Source: Phycisphaeraceae bacterium (GTDB lineage: Bacteria; Planctomycetota; Phycisphaerae; Phycisphaerales; Phycisphaeraceae). Taken from it: 64,000 nucleotides of DNA. Position 1 is the stretch's first letter. Every line of letters starts with the position of its first letter. The DNA lies in NCBI GenBank assembly GCA_040222855.1, contig JAVKCD010000019.1, forward strand, positions 294,912-358,911. The letters are read 5' to 3'. Positions 42,062 to 51,303 of the stretch are shown here, piece after piece. The notes beneath the pieces were generated by a model. That model was not told the origin of the DNA, made no database searches, and saw only the letters and a program-made list of their open reading frames with translations. The position numbers and the translations under genes are program-made.

Positions 42062-42970
42062 ATGCGCGATTCATACCGTTCAGGCTTCACCGTCGTTGAG
42101 ATAATCGTTTGGGCAATCATGATCTTGCTATTAGTAGCACTGATATTACCCACGTGTGGCAGAAGTTATCCAAACACAACGAGATTACAATCGAACGCCA
42201 AACTCCGCAGCATCCATCAGGCGATGGTCACCTTCGCCATGGGAAACAACGAACGCTACCCCGGCCTGGACGAGCAAGGCAGCATCATCCCGGGCGACGC
42301 CTCGATTTGGACGGTCAATGGTTCACCAGCATCAGGCGGACATCCGGCGACACGCCTCGCTCTGCTCGTACAAGGTGGGCAAATCTCACGCGAGCTCTTG
42401 ATCAGCCCAGCAGATGCTCACACCACTTGGCCGGAGAATGACGAGACGCTCTCAAACATCACAACCGAGAACTACTCCTACGCCATGCTCCGCCTGCAAC
42501 AGAACCAAGACGCAGGCGATGCCGCAGACCCCGAGAGCCTCAAAGATCAAGCCTTCGGGGACCTGCCCAACGAATGGCGCGACACCATCAACACCGAAGC
42601 CGCCGTTCTCAGCGACCGGAACCTGGGCCCGGACGCTGACGCGGGAGCCCACAGCCTGCATTCCAATGACGACAGCCAATGGCACGGCTCAGTCGGCTGG
42701 AATGATAACCATGTAACGTTCGAGAGCACGCATGTGCTCCCAACCAAGTGGACCAACGGCCAAGAGATGATCATCAACCAAACACCCATCGACAACCTCT
42801 TCTCCGACCACGAACAAGCCGCAGCCCCCGAAGTCGGTCTCGCAGCCCGCCCCTCCAACGGCCGCCTCGGCAACTCCGCCGTCGCCGCAAAAGCCCCCGC
42901 CGGAACACAAGGCCAGGCCGCCATGGTCCACGACGACCACTGGTCCTACATCAACCACGGCAACAACTAA
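42062..42970 (+). CDS. Prepilin-like protein with variant cleavage motif
   Basis: The 302-residue protein starts MRDSYRSGFTVVEIIVWAIM. Its site G-F-T-V-V-E (8-13) differs from the usual GFTLIE but keeps Gly before and Glu at +5. The helix is 'IIVWAIMILLLVALILPTCG', ending with Cys32. The body has 'NAKLRSIHQAMVTFAMGNNERYPGL', the planctomycete pilin phrase, then 'HSNDDSQWHGSVGWNDNHVTFE' near 210-230 as the H-x-DG-like motif. An AAGGAG site lies 6 nt before the ATG. The tail is Ala/Gly-rich. The stop TAA is followed at once by C10. Function is probably a surface pseudopilin; its leader suggests post-transcriptional control. Confidence 0.82.
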   Translation: MRDSYRSGFTVVEIIVWAIMILLLVALILPTCGRSYPNTTRLQSNAKLRSIHQAMVTFAMGNNERYPGLDEQGSIIPGDASIWTVNGSPASGGHPATRLALLVQGGQISRELLISPADAHTTWPENDETLSNITTENYSYAMLRLQQNQDAGDAADPESLKDQAFGDLPNEWRDTINTEAAVLSDRNLGPDADAGAHSLHSNDDSQWHGSVGWNDNHVTFESTHVLPTKWTNGQEMIINQTPIDNLFSDHEQAAAPEVGLAARPSNGRLGNSAVAAKAPAGTQGQAAMVHDDHWSYINHGNN

Positions 42971-43245
42971 CCCCCCCCCCGCAACAAACCACGCCAACGA
43001 GCCCCTCCCGGAAGGGTGGGGGCCCCGAGGACCACAGACGACAAGTGACCAACCCTGGAACGGTGCCACGGGTCATGCCCGAAGGGATGACCCGTACCCG
43101 GCTACCAACAGCCGGGTGCCACACTTTGCCACCGCGCAGCGCAGACAAAGTGTGCCCAACCACCAACAAACCCACCGATCCAACGAGCCCCGGGCGCGAG
43201 CCCGGGGTGCCAACCCCCGTGCGCACACCAACGACCCGCGCGCAC
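42971..43245. repeat. Array of hairpins in the convergent gap after the prepilin gene
   Basis: C10 (42971-42980) directly follows the stop. Then come: GCCCCTCCC-GGAA-GGGTGGGGGC-type stem (43001-43023); ACGGGTCAT / ATGACCCGT (43068-43095); ACCCGGCT / AGCCGGGT (43096-43117); GGGTGCCACACTTTG / CAAAGTGTGCCC (43114-43155, copy 4 of the dispersed repeat); CCCCGGGC-GCGA-GCCCGGGG (43188-43207); and GTGCGC / GCGCAC (43219-43245). The third and fourth share bases and exclude each other. No gene is seen here; 43246-43459 shows nothing further. Confidence 0.75.
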
Positions 43246-43459
43246 AAACCACCGCCGTTCCCATCGTTTCGCCGTCGTTTGAGACCGTTTCAAGTCATCT
43301 CACGGTCGAAAACCACCCGAAAACATCACCGCAGCGCCTCACCCAAACCGCCACCCCGACCCCCAAAACCCCTCCCACGCCCCGCCACAAGGGCCCACAC
43401 CCCCAACCCACCCCAAAACCCACGCCGCTCATGCGCACAACCCCCATGCGCACACTCCG

Positions 43460-44209
43460 CTAACGCCCGCCGCCCCCCAGCACCAGACGCATCGCCTCAG
43501 ACTCCGTCTGCAACAGCTCCCGCGCATACGCCGTCAGCAGCCGCGTCGCCCGCCGGAGCGTCTCCACCTCACTCCCATCAGCCACCCCCCCATCCCGATG
43601 CAAAGCCTGCAGCAGCCCCAGCGTCCCCGGCCGAACCCGCCACGGACCCTCCCGCCTCGCCGTCGTGAACCCCCCCGCCATCGGATCAAACCACACCGCC
43701 GACCGCCCCGGCAACTCCGCGTTCGTGTGCACATCCGCATCCGTCCGCGGCTGATAGCCCGCCTCCGTCAAAAGCGTCCACAGATAAACCAGCAGCACCC
43801 CCGAAACGCGCTCCGGCGCCGCCAGCTCTCGCAGGCACCCCGCCAACGCATCAAACAGCACCGGGTGCGGATCGTGATCCTCAAAAAACCGTGGCGTCAG
43901 GTCCGCCGCCACCAGCGCCGCCCGCTGAGCCGGCAGGTGCGTGCGCAGGTGCCGATGGTCATCCTGCAGGTCCCACTCCGTCAGCGTCGCCAGGTCCGAG
44001 GAAGCCCGCGTCGTCGCCACGATCTGCCCATACGTCAGCAACTCAATACCACCCGAATACCGCGCAATCGCCGAAGGCGATAGCCGCTTCGACCCCTTCG
44101 CAAGCCCGCGCAGCCGACCCTGGCTGGCCGTAAACAGCGTCACAAGCTGACTGGTCTCGGACCAGTCAGTCGAGCGGAGAACAATGGCCTGATCGATCAA
44201 TCGCGCCAT
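43460..44209 (-). CDS. recO: DNA repair protein RecO
   Basis: The 249-residue protein starts MARLIDQAIVLRSTDWSETS. The N-terminal OB fold has 'QAIVLRSTDWSETSQLVTLFTASQGRLRGLAKGSKR' (7-42), the typical RecO opening. The helical C-terminal part includes 'LLVYLWTLLTEAGYQP' near 155. RecO loads RecA onto SSB-coated gaps with RecF/RecR. The zinc finger that many RecO proteins hold (four Cys) is missing, which is common in some phyla. The stop is at 43460 and the gene is convergent with the prepilin. The next minus-strand gene ends 59 bp upstream. Confidence 0.93.
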   Translation of the reverse strand: MARLIDQAIVLRSTDWSETSQLVTLFTASQGRLRGLAKGSKRLSPSAIARYSGGIELLTYGQIVATTRASSDLATLTEWDLQDDHRHLRTHLPAQRAALVAADLTPRFFEDHDPHPVLFDALAGCLRELAAPERVSGVLLVYLWTLLTEAGYQPRTDADVHTNAELPGRSAVWFDPMAGGFTTARREGPWRVRPGTLGLLQALHRDGGVADGSEVETLRRATRLLTAYARELLQTESEAMRLVLGGGGR

Positions 44210-45100
44210 GACCAGATGGTAAGGACAAAGCCCAACCCACAGAGCCGACCAACCAAGAAACCTCGTGATTAGTCGCGCGGCAACGGGAGCATCGTCAGCC
44301 CATACCCGATATAGCGCAGATGCATCGCGTGATCCGAGCCGTCAGTCCGCGGGGAGCCGAAGACCTCGAACCTACCCTTCCCCGCCCGCGAACTGAACGT
44401 CAGCTTCTCCCCGATCGGCATGTTCGTCGTGTACCGGCTCAGCCCCAGCTGATTCACAATGTAGTCCGCAGTCTCCGCCGTCGAGGCATACCCAGGCGGG
44501 TCATAACTGTTGTGCGTCAGAATAAACCACTTACGACCCTCAGCCGCTTCCCGCGCAAACCGCGTGAAATCCACCATATTCACCGGGCTCACGACCTTGT
44601 CGGCGACGTCCCCGTCGTACCCCGCGTAGATCGTGTCGGCCATCACCAGGTGGTCGATCGCCTCGAAAGCCGCCGGGTCCTTCAGAATCTCACGCACCGC
44701 GCCAAACCCTGCGGAAAACGACGTGACCGTCAGCGAAGTCATCGGCGCATCATCCCTGACCTCCGGCCGGGCCCGAGTCTGCTCCAGAGCCGACTTGATG
44801 AGGTTGAAAAACAGCTCGGGGTCCTCCACGATCGGCACCCGGTACTTCGACGAGAGCCCGCCCGGAGAAAAATGGATCAGGATCGCGCGGGTGCTAGTCC
44901 GGTCCATCTCCTCCACGACTATGTTCAGACCGAGATGAAAATGGAAGATGACGCTGAGTTCTTCCGGCTGATCATCGAGCAAGGCGTAAGGAATGTGCAT
45001 CTTGGCGTCCGGATGAGGAAGGGCAAGAACGACACCCAGACGGTCGGCGGCGGAGATAGGCTTCGGGGGGACGGGAGGCAACGGAGGTGCAGGGGTGGCA
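44200..45100. other. GC-skew inversion zone
   Basis: On the + strand, C clearly exceeds G from the start of the window through recO, for genes on both strands, and G exceeds C from about 45.0 kb to the end. Around 44.2-44.9 kb the two are near equal. No DnaA-box cluster or AT-rich block is seen here. Confidence 0.7.
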
Positions 45101-45327
45101 GAGGGTGCCGCGACCTGGGGTTGTGTGGTGGGTTCAAGAACCGCTGGCGCGGGTTCCGTCGCAGCATTGGGAACGGCGGCAGGAGAAGCGATGGGGGCGG
45201 GCTCGGGGGCTGGCACCGCGACAACCGGCGGAGCACCATCGGCCGCGGTGGGCCGGGGGGCCAGATCGGCACTGCAGGCGGTCAGAAGCAGGCCGAGAAA
45301 CAGCACAGTCAAGCGTGAGGTGTTCAT
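44269..45327 (-). CDS. Lipoprotein with alpha/beta-hydrolase-like core
   Basis: The 352-residue protein starts MNTSRLTVLFLGLLLTACSA, with lipobox LLTAC and Cys18. Residues 20-95 form a long Pro/Ala linker rich in 'PAPEPAPIASPAAV' pieces. From about 105 to 350 a folded domain includes 'LDDQPEELSVIFHFHLGLNIVVEEM' and 'LTVTSFSAGFGAVREILKD' near 185-205, where S-F-S-A-G-F resembles the nucleophile elbow G-x-S-x-G in altered form. A possible His is in 'WFILTHNSYDPP'. Such lipoproteins may act on the cell wall or secreted polymers. No certain family is recognised. The GC-skew change occurs inside this gene (about 44.9 kb). Confidence 0.75.
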   Translation of the reverse strand: MNTSRLTVLFLGLLLTACSADLAPRPTAADGAPPVVAVPAPEPAPIASPAAVPNAATEPAPAVLEPTTQPQVAAPSATPAPPLPPVPPKPISAADRLGVVLALPHPDAKMHIPYALLDDQPEELSVIFHFHLGLNIVVEEMDRTSTRAILIHFSPGGLSSKYRVPIVEDPELFFNLIKSALEQTRARPEVRDDAPMTSLTVTSFSAGFGAVREILKDPAAFEAIDHLVMADTIYAGYDGDVADKVVSPVNMVDFTRFAREAAEGRKWFILTHNSYDPPGYASTAETADYIVNQLGLSRYTTNMPIGEKLTFSSRAGKGRFEVFGSPRTDGSDHAMHLRYIGYGLTMLPLPRD

Positions 45328-45371
45328 GTGAAGAAGCGTAACGCGCCTGGCTCAAACGCAACACGCTGGAG

Positions 45372-48300
45372 TTACCCCGGCAGTTGATCGAGTTGCTGAT
45401 GGACGGTCGCGTGCTCGGCCTCGGCGGCGGTGAGCTGGTCGCGGGTCTCCTGGACCAGCTTGTCGGGGGCGTTGTTGACGTACTTGTCGTTGGACAGCCG
45501 CCCCTTGAGGTTCTTGAGCTGGCCATCGAGTTCGCCGAGGCGCTTGGTCAGGCGGGTGCGCTCGGTGGCAACGTCGAGGACGCCATGGACGTAGATCTCG
45601 ACGCCCGAGGCGACGGCGGAGGCCGCATCCGCGGGGCGCTCGCACTCGTTGGCGATGGTGTCTTTGGTGCAGTTGGCCAGCCCGAGGATCAGGGCTTCAT
45701 GCTTCTGGAGCGTGGCGAGGTGGCCGCCCCCGGCTTTGAGCGACAGCGTCGTGGACTGCCGGGGAGGCACCTTGTTGGCGGTGCGCACCTCGCGGACCCC
45801 GCCCACCACCGAGCGGATGAGCTCGAAGGTCGTCTCCGCTTCCTCATCCACGAGGCCCGGCGCGAGGCGGGGCCACTTCGCCTTGGCCAGCAGGTCACCC
45901 GGCGGCAGCTCGACGCCCGCGCCCGGGAGGGACCGGTCGGGGATCACGGCGTTGAAGGCCTCGAAGAGCCGCTCGGTGATGAACGGCATCGTGGGATGGA
46001 GCAGGCGCAACGCCGAGTCGAAGCAGGCGGCGAGGACGCGTTGCTGCGTGGGGTTGTCCCGGACGGTGGGCTTGATGGCCTCGATGTACCAGTCGCACAG
46101 GTCCCGCCAGACCAGGTCATAGAGGCCGTTGGCGTAGGCGGCGAACTCGTAGGCGTTGAGCTGACTGGTCGCCTGTTGGGTCGCGCGAGCGAAGCGGGAA
46201 AGGATCCAGCGATCGGCCAGCGAGAACTCGCCGAGTTCGGCGGAAGCATCAAGATCCTTGAGGTACCCCAGCGCGAAGCGGGAGGCATTCCAGAGTTTGT
46301 TGGCGAAGCGTTGGCCGGCGTCGAACTTCTCGGAGGTGTTGCGGGCCAGGGGCTTGTCGGGGGTGGGGGTCGCTTTGCCGGAGGCGACGCCGTAGGACGA
46401 GACGATCTTCTTCGACGGGTCGGCGGGGGATTCCTGCTCGGGCGCGGCGACCTTGACCCCGCCCGCGCCCCCCCCACTCGCGGTGATGAACTTCGGCGTG
46501 AAGGTCTGCCCGGAGTGCGGGTCGATCATGTCGACGGGCATGCGGACGTCCTGGGTCTGGGTGGTCATGGAGGTGAGGGTGAAGCGCATGGCGTCGGAGC
46601 CGTGGGAGTGGATGATGTCCATCGGGTCAACACCGTTGCCCAGGGACTTGGACATCTTCTGGCCATGGCCGTCTTGGATCATGGCGTGGATGAACACGTC
46701 GCGGAACGGCAGGCGGCCGAGGAAGTAGAGGTTGAACATGACCATGCGCGAGACCCAGAGGGTGATGATCTCGCGCGCGGTGCAGAGGACGGAGGTGGGG
46801 TTGTAGCGGTCGAGGAGTCCCGCGGTGTCACCCTCGGGCTGCGGCCAGCCCATGGTAGAGAGAGGCCAGAGGGCGGAGGAGAACCAGGTGTCAAGGACGT
46901 CGGGGTCGCGTTCGAAGCCTGCGGCTTCGAAACCAACCATCTCTTCGTCCGAGAGTGAACAGATGTAGATGGTGTATTCGCCTTCAGTCTCCTTGACCAC
47001 CGGCATCAGCTCGGTCTTGGGATTAACAAGCTGCCCATCTACTGTGCGGAGAAAGACCACATGAGCACTCGACCATCCACCCTCGATGATGTCATCTAGG
47101 CCAGTCTTACCCGCTAGGTGCTCGACCCAGTTGTCCTCGGTAAGCATCACGCGATTTGACCAGACCGGGATCCGATGCCCCCACCAGAGTTGTCGGGAGA
47201 TGCACCAGTCGCGGATGTTCTCGTGCCAGGTCTGGAAGGTCTTGGCGTAGCGTGGCGGGTGGAAAGTGAGGCCGGTGGCTTGATCCGTGCGCTCGAAGCC
47301 GAGCTGCTCGAGCAGCTCGTTGAGTTCGTTGATTTCGAGCTTGTCCTCCCAGCCCTGGTTGACGCGGACGATGAGATCTTCACCTTCGGCGGTGATGGTG
47401 TAGGCATCATGGGGGTAGTTTTGGAGGCCGGTTTCCAAAGCGTCCGCGTCACCGGTGGTCTTGCGCCAAGTACCGGCGATCGGTAACTTGAAAGGATGGT
47501 CGTAGGACCAGACAGCGCCTTCGGAGTCGGCCCGCTGGGTCTCGGTCATGGCGCGCAGGGCGGCCCCGGCGAGGCGGTCGTCGGCGACCTTCACGTACCA
47601 CTGGTCGGAGAGATAGGGCTCGACAGGGACGTGGCTGCGGTAGCTGTGGCCGACGGCGTGCTTGTAGGGCTTCTCGTCCGCCATGAGGTCGTGGTCGCGG
47701 AAGTACCGGATGACGGCCTTGCGGGCGTCTTCGCGGGACAGGCCGAGCAAAGAATCGAGCGCCTCACGATCGGCGTCGTCCTGATACTGATCCCAGTCGA
47801 GCCAGCCGTTTTTCTCGGTGATCGAGGCGTCGTCCGCCATGATGTTGATGACGGGCAGGCCGTGCCGCTGGCCGATCTCGTAGTCGTTGGGGTCGTGGGC
47901 GGGGGTGACCTTGAGGAAGCCCGAGGCGTACTGGGCCTTGGCGTCGGACGACTCGGGGTCGGGGATGACGACGTAGTCGTCGGCGATGATGGGGATAATG
48001 CGGCCGACGATGGGCAGCCGGACCTTCTTGCCGACGAGGGCGGCGCGGGGTGGGTCGTTGGGGTTCACGGCGACGGCGGTGTCGCCGAGCATGGTCTCTG
48101 GTCGTGTGGTGGCGACGGTGGCGAAGTCGCCGGTGTCATTGCCGGCGTCGTCGATGATGGGGTACTTGAGGTACCAGAAGTGGCCGTCCACATCCTGCAT
48201 CTCGACCTCGTCGTCGGCGAGGGCGGTCTGGGAGACGGGGTCCCAGTTGACCAGGCGTTTGCCGCGGTAGATCAGGCCGTCTTTGAAGAGCTGGAAGAAG

Positions 48301-48836
48301 GCCTCGCGGACGGCGCGGGCGCAGGTGGGGTCCATGGTGAACCGCTGGCGGTCCCAGTCGCAGGAGCAGCCCATCTCGCGGAGCTGGTCGGTGATGCGCT
48401 GCTCGTAGTCGTCCTTCCAGGCCTGGACTTTTTCGATGAAGGCGTCTCGCCCCCCCCCGCTTTGGGCTTCGAGGATCTTGAAATCCTTCAGGGAGGGCTC
48501 GCCGGCCTGCTGGAGTCGTTTATCGACGACGGTCTGGGTGGCGATGCCGGCGTGGTCGGTGCCGGGCATCCATAGGGTGTTGAAGCCGCGCATGCGGTGG
48601 AAGCGGATGAGCACGTCCTGGAGGGTGTTGTTTAGGGCGTGGCCGAGGTGGAGGGCGGCGGTGACGTTGGGCGGCGGGATGACGATGGCGTAGGGGTCGC
48701 CGGGATCGGACGGCTCGGCGTGGCCGGTGCGGGCCTCGAGCCATCGGGCGGTAATGGCCTGTTCGACATCGGCGGGGTTGTACGCGGGCGGGAGGTCGGT
48801 CGTGGTGTTCTGAGGCGCGGGGGTGGGAGTGGTCAT
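45372..48836 (-). CDS. valS: Valine--tRNA ligase
   Basis: The 1154-residue protein starts MTTPTPAPQNTTTDLPPAYN. The HIGH motif is in 'PPPNVTAALHLGHALNN' (about 54-70), KMSKS in 'GQKMSKSLGNGVDP' (near 727). 'TMDPTCARAVREAFFQLF' and 'LVNWDPVSQTALADDEVE' also match ValS. The C-terminal coiled coil ('RLTKRLGELDGQLKNLKGRL') is the tRNA-binding arm. It is about 200 residues longer than usual. Visible extra pieces are at 123-129 (G9 tract, 'AQSGGG'), 559-635 (lower GC, before 'DVLDTWFSSALW'), and 787-826 ('SGGGAGG...KATPTPDKP', tracts at both ends). The gene is alone on the minus strand, with a short gap to the upstream gene. Confidence 0.96.
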   Translation of the reverse strand: MTTPTPAPQNTTTDLPPAYNPADVEQAITARWLEARTGHAEPSDPGDPYAIVIPPPNVTAALHLGHALNNTLQDVLIRFHRMRGFNTLWMPGTDHAGIATQTVVDKRLQQAGEPSLKDFKILEAQSGGGRDAFIEKVQAWKDDYEQRITDQLREMGCSCDWDRQRFTMDPTCARAVREAFFQLFKDGLIYRGKRLVNWDPVSQTALADDEVEMQDVDGHFWYLKYPIIDDAGNDTGDFATVATTRPETMLGDTAVAVNPNDPPRAALVGKKVRLPIVGRIIPIIADDYVVIPDPESSDAKAQYASGFLKVTPAHDPNDYEIGQRHGLPVINIMADDASITEKNGWLDWDQYQDDADREALDSLLGLSREDARKAVIRYFRDHDLMADEKPYKHAVGHSYRSHVPVEPYLSDQWYVKVADDRLAGAALRAMTETQRADSEGAVWSYDHPFKLPIAGTWRKTTGDADALETGLQNYPHDAYTITAEGEDLIVRVNQGWEDKLEINELNELLEQLGFERTDQATGLTFHPPRYAKTFQTWHENIRDWCISRQLWWGHRIPVWSNRVMLTEDNWVEHLAGKTGLDDIIEGGWSSAHVVFLRTVDGQLVNPKTELMPVVKETEGEYTIYICSLSDEEMVGFEAAGFERDPDVLDTWFSSALWPLSTMGWPQPEGDTAGLLDRYNPTSVLCTAREIITLWVSRMVMFNLYFLGRLPFRDVFIHAMIQDGHGQKMSKSLGNGVDPMDIIHSHGSDAMRFTLTSMTTQTQDVRMPVDMIDPHSGQTFTPKFITASGGGAGGVKVAAPEQESPADPSKKIVSSYGVASGKATPTPDKPLARNTSEKFDAGQRFANKLWNASRFALGYLKDLDASAELGEFSLADRWILSRFARATQQATSQLNAYEFAAYANGLYDLVWRDLCDWYIEAIKPTVRDNPTQQRVLAACFDSALRLLHPTMPFITERLFEAFNAVIPDRSLPGAGVELPPGDLLAKAKWPRLAPGLVDEEAETTFELIRSVVGGVREVRTANKVPPRQSTTLSLKAGGGHLATLQKHEALILGLANCTKDTIANECERPADAASAVASGVEIYVHGVLDVATERTRLTKRLGELDGQLKNLKGRLSNDKYVNNAPDKLVQETRDQLTAAEAEHATVHQQLDQLPG

Positions 48837-49072
48837 GGGGTGGTCCGTTGAGGGGAGCGCGGCCCGGGTGAGGGCTGGGGACTGTTTCTGGATGGTTTGA
48901 GGGTACAGCGTGATGCTGCGGGGGGGAGGAGGGTGGGGGTCGACCCCTCAGCTAACGGCGACGCTGATGGTGAGACGGGTGGGCTGCATGGCGAGAGTTT
49001 AGCAGGCGTGGAGAGGCGTGATCTCCGGTAGAGTCTATTGACTCGCTTCATCCCTACAGGAGGATGCTGTTT

Positions 49073-49990
49073 ATGGCTTCGTACCCGTGGTATCTGATGA
49101 TAATTCTGCCCTATACACGGCGCGAGCTACCTGGCTGGGGGCGTTTGGCAGGGTGGCTGGGTGTTCTGGGCAATCAGTGCGATTATCGTTGGACGGGTGC
49201 TCCGACACGCACGATCCGGAGTACATGGCACGGCTATCGCATGCGGCTTGATCTTCGGAACTGGAGCGACCGCCATACTTATTTTCTTGGGCGGTACTTT
49301 GATGCGGAGACGCAACTTACACTCAAAAGGCTGCTGAACCCCGGTGATGTTCTGATGGATGTCGGCGCGAACATCGGCATGATGACACTTCTTGGGGCCG
49401 ATCTGGTTGGTAGTGAGGGTCGAGTTCTGAGTTTTGAGCCGAATCCAGAGAGCGCGGGACATGTCCGTTTTCATCTGGAGTTGAACGGGATCGATCATGT
49501 GAGGCTTTATGCTTGTGCACTGGGTTCACAGGAAGCCGTGATGAGGCTTCATGTCTCCGAGGGTTACAGTGGTTCAGCAACACTGGCTGATGTAGCCAAT
49601 CGGCAAGGTGAACGTTTTTCGAGGGAAGTGGACGTGCCCGTACGGCGGGGTGATGATGTGCTTCGAGAGGCAGGGCTACGTGCAAGCGTCGTCAAAATCG
49701 ACGCAGAAGGATTCGAGCCCTATGTGCTGGAGGGACTCGAAAGGACACTCGAGCAAGATCGGCCTGCTGTGCTGATGGAGTGTGTGGATCGCTTGCTGAA
49801 GCCGGTGGGTTCGAGCCGTTCTCTGCTGGCTAAACAGATGGAGACGATGGGTTATCGTGGTTACGACATCCGGATAGAGCGTCGCACCCGTCTGAGTTTT
49901 CTCCCTTTTGACCCTGCGTCAGAATCAAGCTCGGAGGCGGTTTGGCTTCACCGAGAGGACAACCGGAACAGCCTGCTTCATGGTGGTTAG
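49073..49990 (+). CDS. FkbM-family methyltransferase
   Basis: The 305-residue protein starts MASYPWYLMIILPYTRREL, since AGGAGG (49058-49063) leaves 9 nt to this ATG; the ATG at 49064 touches the ribosome site. The SAM motif I is 'GDVLMDVGANIGMMTLLGA' (near 90-108), and 'RVLSFEPNPESAGHVRFHLELNG' (near 117-140) is the FkbM second motif. 'VVKIDAEGFEPYVLEGLERTL' (near 205-226) is diagnostic. FkbM enzymes methylate sugars or polyketides. GC3 is lower than in most neighbours, as in the glycosyltransferase two genes on, so both may belong to a surface-glycan set split by serB. Convergent with serB. Confidence 0.88.
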   Translation: MASYPWYLMIILPYTRRELPGWGRLAGWLGVLGNQCDYRWTGAPTRTIRSTWHGYRMRLDLRNWSDRHTYFLGRYFDAETQLTLKRLLNPGDVLMDVGANIGMMTLLGADLVGSEGRVLSFEPNPESAGHVRFHLELNGIDHVRLYACALGSQEAVMRLHVSEGYSGSATLADVANRQGERFSREVDVPVRRGDDVLREAGLRASVVKIDAEGFEPYVLEGLERTLEQDRPAVLMECVDRLLKPVGSSRSLLAKQMETMGYRGYDIRIERRTRLSFLPFDPASESSSEAVWLHREDNRNSLLHGG

Positions 49991-50020
49991 AGAGGTCTTG
50001 CCGTGTGCGTGGGTATGCTG

Positions 50021-51241
50021 TTACGGATTGACTGATGGCGAACGGAGTCGCTCTGAATCGCGCATCCCAATCAGGTAGAGGATGGCGTCGAGGCCGAGGG
50101 TGGTGATTTTCTGGTCGGCGGATTGCTGGACGAGAGGTTTGGCGTGGAAGGCGATGCCGAGGCCGGCGCGGGCGAGCATGGGCAGGTCGTTGGCGCCGTC
50201 GCCGACGGCGATGGTCTGTTCCAGGCGGATACCCTCGCGGGCGGCGATCTCGCCCAGGAGTTGGGCTTTGCGTTGGGCGTCGACGACCTGGCCCAGGACG
50301 TTGCCGGTGAGTTGGCCGTTGATGATTTCGAGTTGGTTGGCGGCGACGTGATCAATGCCGAGTTTCTGCTGGAGGATGTCGCCGAAGTAGTTGAACCCGC
50401 CTGAGAGGATGGCGGTCTTGTAGCCGAGGTGGCGGAGGTTGGTGATGAGGGTTTCGGCGCCTTCGGTGAGGTTGAGTCGGTTGGCGACGATCTGGAGCGC
50501 TGACTCGGGAAGACCTTCGAGCAGGCCGACGCGTTGGCGGAGGGATTGCTCGAAGTCGAGTTCGCCGCGCATGGCGGCTTCGGTGACCGCGGCAACCTGG
50601 TCGCCTACGCCGGCTTCGATAGCGAGCTCGTCGATGACCTCGTGCTGGATGAGGGTGGAGTCCATGTCGAAGGCGACAAGCCGGCGGATCCGACGGAAGG
50701 CGTTATCGACCTGCCAGGCGATATCGACGGCGTGGTCGCGTGACAGATCGAGGAAGGCGGCTTTGAGGTCAGCGGGGTCGTCGAGGTCCCCCCGAACCAC
50801 CATCTCCACGCACGCCACCCCCCCCGCACTTTGACCGTGGGTTCCCTGAACGGTTAAGGGTGGGCGGCCGGAGAGTCGGGTGATGACGTCGATGTTGAGG
50901 TGATGGGCGGCGAGGGCTAGTGAGACGGCGTGGACCTTGTCGGCGGTCAAGGTGCGGGCGATCAGGGTAAGGATGTAGCGTGGCTTGCCCTCGGCGGCGC
51001 GCCAGGAGTTGTAGTCGTGGTCGGAGAGCGGGGTGGCGGTCAGGGTCATGCCCAGGGAGGTCACGACACGATGTAAGTTTTTTAGCGTAAGTTCATCGGC
51101 ATCGACGACCATGGCCAGGAGGACCGACTGATGGATGACCGCCTGATTGAGATCGAGGATGCGGGTGTCGCCCAGTGCCGCGGTGATGGCGGCTGTGATG
51201 CCGGGGTGGTCGGGGCCGGTGATGTGGAGGGTGTGGGGCAT
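50021..51241 (-). CDS. serB: Phosphoserine phosphatase with ACT domains
   Basis: The 406-residue protein starts MPHTLHITGPDHPGITAAIT. Two ACT domains occupy about 1-80 ('HTLHITGPDHPGITAAITAAL') and 90-175 ('RYILTLIARTLTADKVHAVSLAL'). The HAD phosphatase starts at 'RRLVAFDMDSTLIQHEVIDELA' (Asp near 191 and 193), with 'AILSGGFNYFGDIL' and 'AVGDGANDLPMLARAGLGIAF' as motifs II and IV. It makes serine from phosphoserine. Between the two ACT halves an extra 'TVQGTHGQSAGGVA' (near 127-141) ends in a G8 tract. No good ribosome site is seen before the ATG, and an upstream 49-codon extension is rejected as unlike the family. Confidence 0.94.
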   Translation of the reverse strand: MPHTLHITGPDHPGITAAITAALGDTRILDLNQAVIHQSVLLAMVVDADELTLKNLHRVVTSLGMTLTATPLSDHDYNSWRAAEGKPRYILTLIARTLTADKVHAVSLALAAHHLNIDVITRLSGRPPLTVQGTHGQSAGGVACVEMVVRGDLDDPADLKAAFLDLSRDHAVDIAWQVDNAFRRIRRLVAFDMDSTLIQHEVIDELAIEAGVGDQVAAVTEAAMRGELDFEQSLRQRVGLLEGLPESALQIVANRLNLTEGAETLITNLRHLGYKTAILSGGFNYFGDILQQKLGIDHVAANQLEIINGQLTGNVLGQVVDAQRKAQLLGEIAAREGIRLEQTIAVGDGANDLPMLARAGLGIAFHAKPLVQQSADQKITTLGLDAILYLIGMRDSERLRSPSVNP

Positions 51242-51303
51242 GGGTGGCGTATGGTGTTGGATGAGCGAAGATATCTTCTTGAACGTATCGCGAGGTTCTG
51301 AGC

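Noticed and set aside
45384-48575. Long plus-strand frames opposite valS
   Set aside because: They are mirror frames of a strongly biased gene; ValS signatures are on the minus strand.
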